Assembly (NCBI GenBank): GCA_946615865.1
Contig: CAMOIJ010000003.1
Location: 1 to 64,000 of the forward strand
Length of the DNA: 64,000 nt
Reading direction: 5' to 3'
Source of the DNA: an uncultured Lachnospiraceae bacterium
Lineage (GTDB): Bacteria; Bacillota; Clostridia; Lachnospirales; Lachnospiraceae
Shown here: one piece after another, positions 58,375 through 64,000 of the stretch
How positions within the stretch are numbered: position 1 is the first letter of the stretch
How the letters are laid out: the number at the start of each line of letters is the position of its first letter
Translations under genes and position numbers: made by a program
Notes under the pieces: generated by a model
The model's database searches: none
Told to the model about the DNA's origin: nothing
The model's input: the letters and a program-made list of their open reading frames with translations, nothing else

Positions 58375-59040
58375 ATGAACAATATTGAACGCAGAGACAG
58401 CGGCATTCTGTACATTTCCGATGAATCCGTTTTTGAACAGCAAAAACGCGCCCGCCGTCTCACCCAGAAACTCAACACAATGGACCGATCTGATTTCGAG
58501 GGCATCAGCGCTGTCGTTAAGGAACTGCTCGGCAAGTCAGAGGGCGCCTTTATCAATCCGCCTTTTTACTGCGACTACGGCTTCAACATTGAAGTCGGCA
58601 AGAATCTGTTCTGTAATTACAACTGCACCATTATTGACGTGGGCAAAGTAGTGATCGGCGACAACTGCCAAATCGCCCCCGGCGTCTCCATCTATACGGC
58701 CGGCCACCCGGTCCATCCCGCCGCGCGCAACACTGCCTATGAGTACGGGATCGACATCACGATCGGCAATAATGTCTGGATCGGAGGAAACTCTGTCATC
58801 CTGCCCGGCGTCCATATCGGCGACAATGTCGTGATCGGCGCCGGAAGCGTCGTCACCAAAGACATTCCTTCCTGGTACATCGCCGCGGGAAATCCCTGCA
58901 GGCTGATCCGCAAGATCACCGAAACTGACCGCTATACCTACTTCAAGGGCACGGTGGCTGACCCGGAGTGCGAAGCCGACATGCGGCGCATGTGGGAGGA
59001 AAACACGGATCCCGTGAAATACCCTACTGCCGAGGACTGA
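58375..59040 (+). CDS. sugar O-acetyltransferase (Maa/LacA type)
   Basis: The protein has 221 residues. The Mac domain (DESVFEQQKRARRLTQKLNTMDRSD) is followed by hexapeptide repeats (FNIEVGKNLFCNYNCTIIDV, GDNCQIAPGVSIYTAGHP, IGNNVWIGGNSVILPGVHIG, GDNVVIGAGSVVTKDIPSW). This is the complete maltose/galactoside acetyltransferase layout. The catalytic His is in TAGHPVHP. It has a strong AAGGAGGG ribosome site and a TATAAT at 58340-58345. A terminator follows at 59068. Confidence 0.93.
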   Translation: MNNIERRDSGILYISDESVFEQQKRARRLTQKLNTMDRSDFEGISAVVKELLGKSEGAFINPPFYCDYGFNIEVGKNLFCNYNCTIIDVGKVVIGDNCQIAPGVSIYTAGHPVHPAARNTAYEYGIDITIGNNVWIGGNSVILPGVHIGDNVVIGAGSVVTKDIPSWYIAAGNPCRLIRKITETDRYTYFKGTVADPECEADMRRMWEENTDPVKYPTAED

Positions 59041-59067
59041 ATCACAAACTAAATCAAATGCAAATAT

Positions 59068-59115
59068 AGCCCCGGGCAGTTAGTAATATTCCACTAATAC
59101 CAACTGCTCGGGGCT
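59068..59115. terminator. terminator between convergent genes
   Basis: AGCCCCGGGCAGTT pairs with AACTGCTCGGGGCT (one mismatch) around a 20-nt loop, between the acetyltransferase and the convergent HAAS gene. Confidence 0.75.
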
Positions 59116-59153
59116 TCATTCCTTAACCCTTTGTCATAGAGAATCCCTCTCTA

Positions 59154-60287
59154 TTATACGGGCTCGCCATACCGGCTTTCTATCACTTTTTTGACAGCTC
59201 CCGCCGCGATCCAGATCAGCCACGAGATACCCCAAAGGCCCGTCATGAAACTGATGCCGAAATAGAGACATGTCACGATTTCCCAGTAAATGGGCATCAG
59301 GGTGCGGAGATTGTTGTCTCTGTAGTAAAACTTCTCTTTCCTGCCCTTATTGCCCTTTCTGCCTGTGCTGACATAGCGCCTGCCGCCTGATGTGCCGCCA
59401 TAGCCGGCGCCGCCTGCATCTGAGCGATCATTAAATGTACCGCTGTACGCTTCGCGGTTCATGCTTCTTGCCCTGGCCGCCCGCTCCTGGGCTTTCCTGA
59501 GCCTCTTGTACAGCGCCTTCTTCGAGCCGTGGTAGACAAGCAGGAAAACTCCCGCCCCGACTAAAACAAGCATCAGCGCCGGTCCGAAATTGTCGCCGAA
59601 CAGAATTGCCGGAACGATACTGAGAATGATCATCACAATGCCTGTGACCTTCTGCTTCGTACTCTCGTTCTCGGCGATCCTCTCCTGGTCCGCCACGATC
59701 TCCTCCGCCTCTCTGTCAAGTTCGAGGGGCTCCGAGTCGATAAACTTCCAGGGCTTATTATAAGCGCCTGAGATCAAAAAGCAGGCCACCGCCGCCGCGA
59801 TGAACACGAACAGCAGCGCTATGCCAAAAGATTGCACCGCTCCGCTGAGCCAGTTATCCCCGGGAATATCCAGAAGGATCGGTCCGGTCACAGATGTGAT
59901 GCACAAAAAGATCCCGAAGCACTTTAACATCGCCGCGAAGTTCCCGACGCCCAGATAGTCGCATACTTCCCCGGCGGAGATCACTCTGAACTGTTCGTGA
60001 TCTTCCGGAATGGGATCATCCGCGGTTCTCTCCTCGCTCTGCCGGGCAGAATTCTGCCGCGCTTCTCCCATATATTCCTCAATCCCGAGGGTCTGCGCCA
60101 GTTCCTCAAGGTTTCCAAACTCCGAGATCACAGTTCCGACCGCCTCGTTCTCACCGCAGCCCTCCGCGATCAATTCCGTATATTTGTCTTCCATCATCGC
60201 CGCGAGCTCTTCGTAAGCCTTGCGGACTTCCGGCGTATCAGGAAGACCTGCAAACATCGTACTCAGATAGTTTCTGATCGTTTCCAT
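59154..60287 (-). CDS. HAAS/DUF1700-type membrane protein
   Basis: The protein has 377 residues. The N-terminal ~75 residues form the HAAS domain (TIRNYLSTMFAGLPDT, AVGTVISEFGNLEELAQTLG), which partners with PadR regulators. About six hydrophobic helices follow, with a Gly/Arg/Ser-rich stretch before the last pair. The gene lies 12 bp after the PadR gene; this pairing is standard, so it is probably the membrane partner or antagonist of that regulator. Confidence 0.88.
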   Translation of the reverse strand: METIRNYLSTMFAGLPDTPEVRKAYEELAAMMEDKYTELIAEGCGENEAVGTVISEFGNLEELAQTLGIEEYMGEARQNSARQSEERTADDPIPEDHEQFRVISAGEVCDYLGVGNFAAMLKCFGIFLCITSVTGPILLDIPGDNWLSGAVQSFGIALLFVFIAAAVACFLISGAYNKPWKFIDSEPLELDREAEEIVADQERIAENESTKQKVTGIVMIILSIVPAILFGDNFGPALMLVLVGAGVFLLVYHGSKKALYKRLRKAQERAARARSMNREAYSGTFNDRSDAGGAGYGGTSGGRRYVSTGRKGNKGRKEKFYYRDNNLRTLMPIYWEIVTCLYFGISFMTGLWGISWLIWIAAGAVKKVIESRYGEPV

Positions 60288-60299
60288 GCTGTCTCCTTT

Positions 60300-60665
60300 C
60301 TACCTGGCGCCGCCATCGGTCAGCGCTCTCGTTCCTGTCACAGAGATGAAGTGCTCGACCACTTCCTTAGTCAGATTCCACTCCTCGCATTTCTCTCTGT
60401 AATACTCTCTTCCCGCATCGGTTATGCTGTAGTAAGTGCGCCGCTTTCCGTTCTCCGCGCTGCGGCTGAAAGAGACGATGTAGCCGTTCTTCTCCATGCG
60501 CGTGAACGCCGAATAGAGCGTGGTCTCCTTGATCACATACTTCCCGTCGGAGAGCTGCCGGATCATCCTTGAGATCTCATAACCGTAGGAAGGCCTGTCC
60601 AAAAGAAGGTATAGAATGATCGTATCATTATATCCGCGAATTACATCGCTGCTGATCGTAGTCAA
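60300..60665 (-). CDS. PadR-family transcriptional regulator
   Basis: The likely start is TTG 60665, which has GGAGGAAGG seven bases upstream and gives 121 residues; an ATG at 60692 has no ribosome site. The winged helix is TIILYLLLDRPSYGYEISRMI, LSDGKYVIKETTLYSAFTRME, NGYIVSFSRSAENGKRRTYYSIT. It probably represses its own operon with the HAAS protein by binding the palindrome at the promoter. Confidence 0.9.
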   Translation of the reverse strand: MTTISSDVIRGYNDTIILYLLLDRPSYGYEISRMIRQLSDGKYVIKETTLYSAFTRMEKNGYIVSFSRSAENGKRRTYYSITDAGREYYREKCEEWNLTKEVVEHFISVTGTRALTDGGAR

Positions 60666-60756
60666 GTGCCTTCCTCCTTTCCTGCGTGCCATATATTGAC
60701 AGTCGGTGTATCGCCTGTCGTTACAACGTCTGTCGTAGTATATCTGTCGTAGTAAG

Positions 60757-60785
60757 AATATAGCACTATATAGCGCATTTGTAAA
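60757..60785 (-). promoter_or_regulatory. PadR-HAAS promoter with operator-like repeats
   Basis: Leftward TTTACA (60780-60785), 17 bp, TATATT (60757-60762). The spacer and -10 contain the imperfect palindrome CTATATAGTGCTATA. Downstream (60690-60756) ACGACAG or its variant occurs three times in the leader. Both are candidate PadR sites. Confidence 0.65.
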
Positions 60786-60851
60786 GGGGGTGGAGAAGAG
60801 GATATATTCTTCATACGTTTTTTGGCCCGTTACGTACCTGATTTTTACAGC

Positions 60852-60881
60852 AAAGACCGGACTCACTGGAGTCCGGTCTTT
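60852..60881. terminator. perfect hairpin with short T-run
   Basis: AAAGACCGGACT and AGTCCGGTCTTT surround CACTGG. It lies about 70 bases upstream of the PadR promoter and could end transcription entering from either side. No gene stop is near. Confidence 0.5.
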
Positions 60882-60950
60882 GTGTGATCTGAATCTAATA
60901 TAAATCATTGTATCCGGCATGAGGATCAGCCTGAGCGGTTACTTGTTCTC

Positions 60951-61330
60951 CATCGGATTTGACTTAAGGCCATATTTGGATGTAGCCCTTTTTGGCGTTT
61001 CTTGCCGGGTGCCCCATCGGATTCAACTAAAACCATATGTGGATGTAGCCTGTTTTGGTGTTTATTGGTTTGTACTACATCGGATTCAGCCAATGTCTCG
61101 ATTTGGATGTAAAATTCAAGCAAGACAAGCTTTGCGAAATCCATCGGATGTGGCGAAAAACTGGAATAGATGTAGAAATTCAGTTGAACTGACATTTCGA
61201 GCTACATCCGATTTGGCAACAAGCCGGAAATGGATGTAGAGTTTGTGCCAGACAAGCATTTTGAACTACATCCGATTTGACGACAAGCCGAAAAGGATGG
61301 AGATTTTGTGCTGGACACGCCTTAATCCTT
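60951..61330. repeat. six degenerate hairpin units, 63/64-bp period
   Basis: The 694-bp gap between PadR (60665) and the SRAP gene (61360) contains CATCGGATT or CATCCGATT at 60951, 61015, 61078, 61142, 61205 and 61269, each followed 15-20 bases later by GGATGTAG or a close variant. The two boxes are inverted, so each unit can fold (CTACATCC with GGATGTAG). Spacing alternates 64, 63, 64, 63, 64. Sequence between the boxes is related but diverged. I see no gene in it. Confidence 0.88.
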
Positions 61331-61359
61331 CACGCTTAATACAACAGCCTTGAGTTTCT

Positions 61360-61947
61360 CTAAAATTCAAAACTTATCTGCTCGTACGGCCTCTCCGCCT
61401 TCAGCATCGGCAGCTCCTTTGTCAAAATATCGCCGGCCTTTGCAGCGTCGCTCACCCAGGGAAGCACTTCATCCCCGGTAAGGATGAGCGGCATCCGGTC
61501 GTGCACCGGCTCCATGGAGGCGTTCGCCTCTCTGGTCAGCACGACAAACCTCTTCTCCTCGCCGTAAGGCCGGAAGATTCCCGCCAGATAGAGGATCGGC
61601 CGGTCAGGAAGGGTGAAGATCACCTTTTCTTTCTTTTTGTCCCATTCGTAGAAGCCCGCTGCCGGCAGCGCACAGCGCCGCCCGGCAAAGCTGTCCGCAA
61701 ATGTCGGCCGGTCTTTCACACTCTCCGCCCGAGCATTGATGAGGAGCCTTCCCTTGTCAAATCCCGGAAATCCCCATAGAAGAGGCTCCATACAGACGCC
61801 GCTTCCGGTTCCGGCGGCAATCGCCGCCGCGCTCATTCCAGGCGTATAGTCCCCTGCCCGGAGCCTCATGACCTCGCCAGCCAGGTCGGGGAAGTCCTCG
61901 AGAAACGCGTCCTCCGCGTCGTCATTCCAGAAGTACCTGCCGCACAT
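61360..61947 (-). CDS. SRAP/YedK-family DNA-protein crosslink protein
   Basis: The protein has 195 residues. It begins MCGRYF with the catalytic Cys2, followed by LINARAES, LPAAGFYEWDK and the late VHDRMPLIL, all SRAP-domain signatures. SRAP proteins (HMCES in humans, YedK in E. coli) cross-link to abasic sites in single-stranded DNA to shield them. The ATG lies 2 bp after the PNP stop, so it is the last gene of the GNAT-MazG-PNP operon. Confidence 0.94.
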   Translation of the reverse strand: MCGRYFWNDDAEDAFLEDFPDLAGEVMRLRAGDYTPGMSAAAIAAGTGSGVCMEPLLWGFPGFDKGRLLINARAESVKDRPTFADSFAGRRCALPAAGFYEWDKKKEKVIFTLPDRPILYLAGIFRPYGEEKRFVVLTREANASMEPVHDRMPLILTGDEVLPWVSDAAKAGDILTKELPMLKAERPYEQISFEF

Positions 61948-61949
61948 CT

Positions 61950-62777
61950 TCAGATTCTCCTGACGACTTCCTTTACAAGTCTCTGAAGCTCTTTGCCGGC
62001 GCGGTTCGCCACCTTCTGGATCTCCTCATGTGAAGTCTCGAAGGTCGTATTTACGATGGCCATATCCGTTATGCAGGTGATGCCCATGATCCGCATGCCC
62101 ATGTGCTTGAGCGCAACACCCTCGCAGCCCGTGCTCATTCCTACCGCGTCTGCGCCGAGCATCGCGTACATCGCGACCTCGTTGGGCGTCTCATAGGCGG
62201 GACCTGTGATCTGAAGATAGAAGCCATCCTCAAGTTCAATGCCGAGGTCATCCGCTGTCTTATGCAAAAGCTCCTGCAGGTCTTTGTCATAGATCGCGCT
62301 CACATCGGGGAAGCGGACGCCCAGTCTGTCGTCATTGGGGCCGATCAGCGGCGAAGGCACAAATGCCGTGTTCTGGTCGTTGATGCACATCAGTGTGCCG
62401 GGATGGAAATTCTTGTTGAGGCCTCCAGCAGCATTGGTCAGGATGATCACGTCTACACCCAAAAGCGCCATGACACGCACCGGCAGCACTACTTTCTGCA
62501 TGGGATAGCCCTCATAGAAATGCACTCGGCCGTTCATCAGGACCACCGGGATCGAATCGATATAGCCGAAGATGTACTCTCCCTTGTGGCCTTCCACTGT
62601 CGAGCGAGGGAATCCCTCGAGTTCGGAATAGGGAATTCTGGTCACAACTTCGATGTCATCCGCCAGTCCGCCGAGGCCGGATCCAAGCACGATACCTACC
62701 TTCGGCACAAAGTCTGTGCGCTCGCGCACTGCGTTCAGAGCCAGTTCATAATCCTTCAAATTTGCGTTATCTGCCAT
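61950..62777 (-). CDS. purine-nucleoside phosphorylase
   Basis: The protein has 275 residues of the trimeric PNP-I type. It has VGIVLGSGLGGLADDIE (phosphate site), GRVHFYEGYPMQKVVLPVRVM, TNAAGGLNKNFHPGTL and GPAYETPNEVAMYAMLGADAVGMST. It splits purine nucleosides with phosphate to give free base and ribose-1-phosphate in purine salvage. AAGGGGAAC precedes the ATG. Confidence 0.95.
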   Translation of the reverse strand: MADNANLKDYELALNAVRERTDFVPKVGIVLGSGLGGLADDIEVVTRIPYSELEGFPRSTVEGHKGEYIFGYIDSIPVVLMNGRVHFYEGYPMQKVVLPVRVMALLGVDVIILTNAAGGLNKNFHPGTLMCINDQNTAFVPSPLIGPNDDRLGVRFPDVSAIYDKDLQELLHKTADDLGIELEDGFYLQITGPAYETPNEVAMYAMLGADAVGMSTGCEGVALKHMGMRIMGITCITDMAIVNTTFETSHEEIQKVANRAGKELQRLVKEVVRRI

Positions 62778-62815
62778 TTTGTTCCCCTTTCTAAATCTCG
62801 CCGGTCATTCCCGGT

Positions 62816-63322
62816 TTATTCTTTCCTGAATCCCTTGCGCCTCTCAGCGACGTCGATCAGTTCCTTCGCCTCTTCCATGGCGGCTGCCAGATACGGCTCC
62901 TGCCATTCCCGTCCTTCTTTTTCCGCCCGTTTGATCTCCTCCCAGGCGGCGTCTTTCTCCGCTTCCGAGCTGTATTTTGCCCCGCCGAAGAGATGCGGAT
63001 GCCTGCGCACCATCTTGTCCGCGGCAGTCTTCGCCACATCCTCCAGTGTAAAGAGCCCCTCTTCCTCCGCAAGGCTCGCGTGGAAGATCACCTGGAAGAG
63101 CAGGTCGCCCAGCTCCTCCCTCAGATTCTCGGGATCGCCCGTAGCTGTCAAAATATTGATCCCGCACACGACCTCCGCAGCCTCCTCAATGCACATCGCC
63201 TTGATGCTCTCATGGGTCTGTGTGCTGTCCCAGGGGCATCCGTCTTTGGCGCGGAGGCGCTCTATGATCGTTTTCAGTCTTTCCATTTCACTCATTCTGC
63301 TCATTTCCCCGGCCTGCGTCAT
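62816..63322 (-). CDS. mazG: MazG-family nucleotide pyrophosphohydrolase
   Basis: The protein has 168 residues, about half of E. coli MazG, so a single MazG domain. It has RLRAKDGCPWDSTQTHESI, the metal-binding EEAAEVVCGIN and LREELGDLLFQVIFHASLAEE. It hydrolyses NTPs or dNTPs to NMP and pyrophosphate, probably removing aberrant nucleotides. Its ATG overlaps the GNAT stop (ATGA). Confidence 0.93.
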   Translation of the reverse strand: MTQAGEMSRMSEMERLKTIIERLRAKDGCPWDSTQTHESIKAMCIEEAAEVVCGINILTATGDPENLREELGDLLFQVIFHASLAEEEGLFTLEDVAKTAADKMVRRHPHLFGGAKYSSEAEKDAAWEEIKRAEKEGREWQEPYLAAAMEEAKELIDVAERRKGFRKE

Positions 63323-63891
63323 TTGTGTTCACCGATCATTTTCTCCATCCAGATCATGCTGTACCACCGCCCGAACTTGTATCCGCACTGGTGGAAAGTG
63401 CCGACCGTTCTGTATCCCAGATGTTCGTGAAACTGCGCGCTGTTGTAGTCCAGGTATTCGTCCGCTTCATCCGGATATCCGATGCAGGCGTAGAGATTGA
63501 GGATCCCCCGCACCTTCAGGGCTTCCTCAAGGGCCTCGTAGAGTTTTCTTCCAAGGCCTCCGCCGACCGCTTCGCGGTCCAGGTAGATCGTCATCTCGCA
63601 GGAGCGGTCGTAAGCCGCCCTATCCTTGAAGACGCCGGCATACGCGTATCCCTCGATCACTCCGCCGCGCTCGATCACCAGATAAGGATAGCGCTCCTTT
63701 ATATGCGCGATCCTGCCCCTGAACTCCTCGAGTGAAGGCACATCGTATTCGAAAGTGATGGCTGTCTTCTCAACATAGTAGGCGTAAATCTCCAGAAGAC
63801 GGGGAGCGTCATCTACTATCGCCTCTCGGATGCGGATCCCGGCTTGAGAAGCCGCGGTTCCGCCGTGCTGACCTGTTCTCATCTCATTCAA
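63319..63891 (-). CDS. GNAT acetyltransferase (phosphinothricin-acetyltransferase-like)
   Basis: The protein has 190 residues. It has IREAIVDDAPRLLEIYAYYV, KTAITFEYDVPSLEEF, YAYAGVFKDRAAYDRSCEMT, VGGGLGRKLYEALEE (acetyl-CoA loop) and LGYRTVGTFHQCGYKFGRWY, the classic PAT/MnaT pattern. Family members acetylate phosphinothricin, methionine sulfone or related amino compounds. It is the first gene of the operon. The last ~110 bases of the window beyond it show no gene. Confidence 0.92.
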   Translation of the reverse strand: MNEMRTGQHGGTAASQAGIRIREAIVDDAPRLLEIYAYYVEKTAITFEYDVPSLEEFRGRIAHIKERYPYLVIERGGVIEGYAYAGVFKDRAAYDRSCEMTIYLDREAVGGGLGRKLYEALEEALKVRGILNLYACIGYPDEADEYLDYNSAQFHEHLGYRTVGTFHQCGYKFGRWYSMIWMEKMIGEHK

Positions 63892-64000
63892 CCTCCAAAC
63901 CCTATATTTAATAATACCGCATCCCCGGATTATTTCATACTTTTGTTTCTCATAAGGATTTAGCAGGGGCTTTGTGGTATTCTATAAGTGCAGAACTTTT

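Noticed and set aside
60919-61239. Small ORFs on both strands in the 63/64-bp repeat array
   Set aside because: Their repeating peptides simply reflect the DNA repeat; neither has a convincing ribosome site.
60951-61330. 63/64-bp units as a CRISPR array
   Set aside because: The repeat boxes are short and degenerate, the intervening sequence is related between units rather than unique, and no cas genes are near.

Overview
The window looks like chromosomal DNA of a Clostridia-type Bacillota: strong AGGAGG-type ribosome sites, canonical TTGACA/TATAAT promoters, lipoproteins with LxGC boxes, MoxR/DUF58 operons, DUF2975-XRE and PadR-HAAS pairs, and a single-chain Fe-S serine dehydratase. GC is in the low-to-mid 50s by eye. 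No rRNA, tRNA, CRISPR array, phage genes or transposase were found. I cannot name the species.

Layout. 0-5.7 kb: a hydrolase fragment, a frameshifted lipoprotein and a first MoxR-DUF58-transglutaminase operon preceded by a possible 17-codon leader. 5.7-9.0 kb: a leftward operon (yaaA, kptA, a SUFU-like protein, a broken tyrosine phosphatase, an unknown gene) with a MATE-transporter remnant at its head. 9.0-42.2 kb: an accessory region rich in redox and regulatory genes (LysR and TetR regulators, aldo/keto reductases, flavodoxins, SDR, cupin/CMD, NTF2-like proteins, GNATs, and exported lipoprotein forms of an aldo/keto reductase, a flavodoxin, a DUF362 protein and an alpha/beta hydrolase). 42.2-48.8 kb: a second, six-gene MoxR-DUF58-VWA-TPR operon. 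48.8-64 kb: housekeeping genes (HAD phosphatase, serine dehydratase, HD hydrolase, MscS channel, MFS sugar symporter, acetyltransferase, PadR-HAAS pair, and a GNAT-MazG-PNP-SRAP operon), plus a 1198-residue surface protein built of four ~255-residue repeats.

The outstanding feature is a family of near-perfect palindromes confined to 9041-42188. Each begins GACCTCTGGGGTAGTTTGT and ends with its reverse complement. There are two size classes, 50 bp (arm-2 nt-arm) and 68 bp (an extra 18-bp core containing GGAATAATC or its complement). I find 21 complete copies and more than 20 partial ones, about one complete copy per 1.6 kb, and none in the other 31 kb. Inner arm bases change in matched pairs. 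Copies sit at transcription-unit boundaries and are missing from short intra-operon gaps. One end of the element plus about 8-20 bases of flank is often tandemly duplicated. Several genes (MATE, DUF4405, DUF4153-like, GNAT, XRE) are cut exactly at a copy, and degenerate copies are translated in frame inside linkers of lipoprotein and membrane-protein genes. The region therefore reads as an array of one-to-four-gene cassettes bounded by palindromes. The palindromes look like mobile or recombinogenic intergenic elements; the enzyme that moves them is not in this window.

Two other repeat systems stand out: six degenerate hairpin units with a regular 63/64-bp spacing at 60951-61330, and a 60-bp tandem hairpin repeat at 51685-51871.
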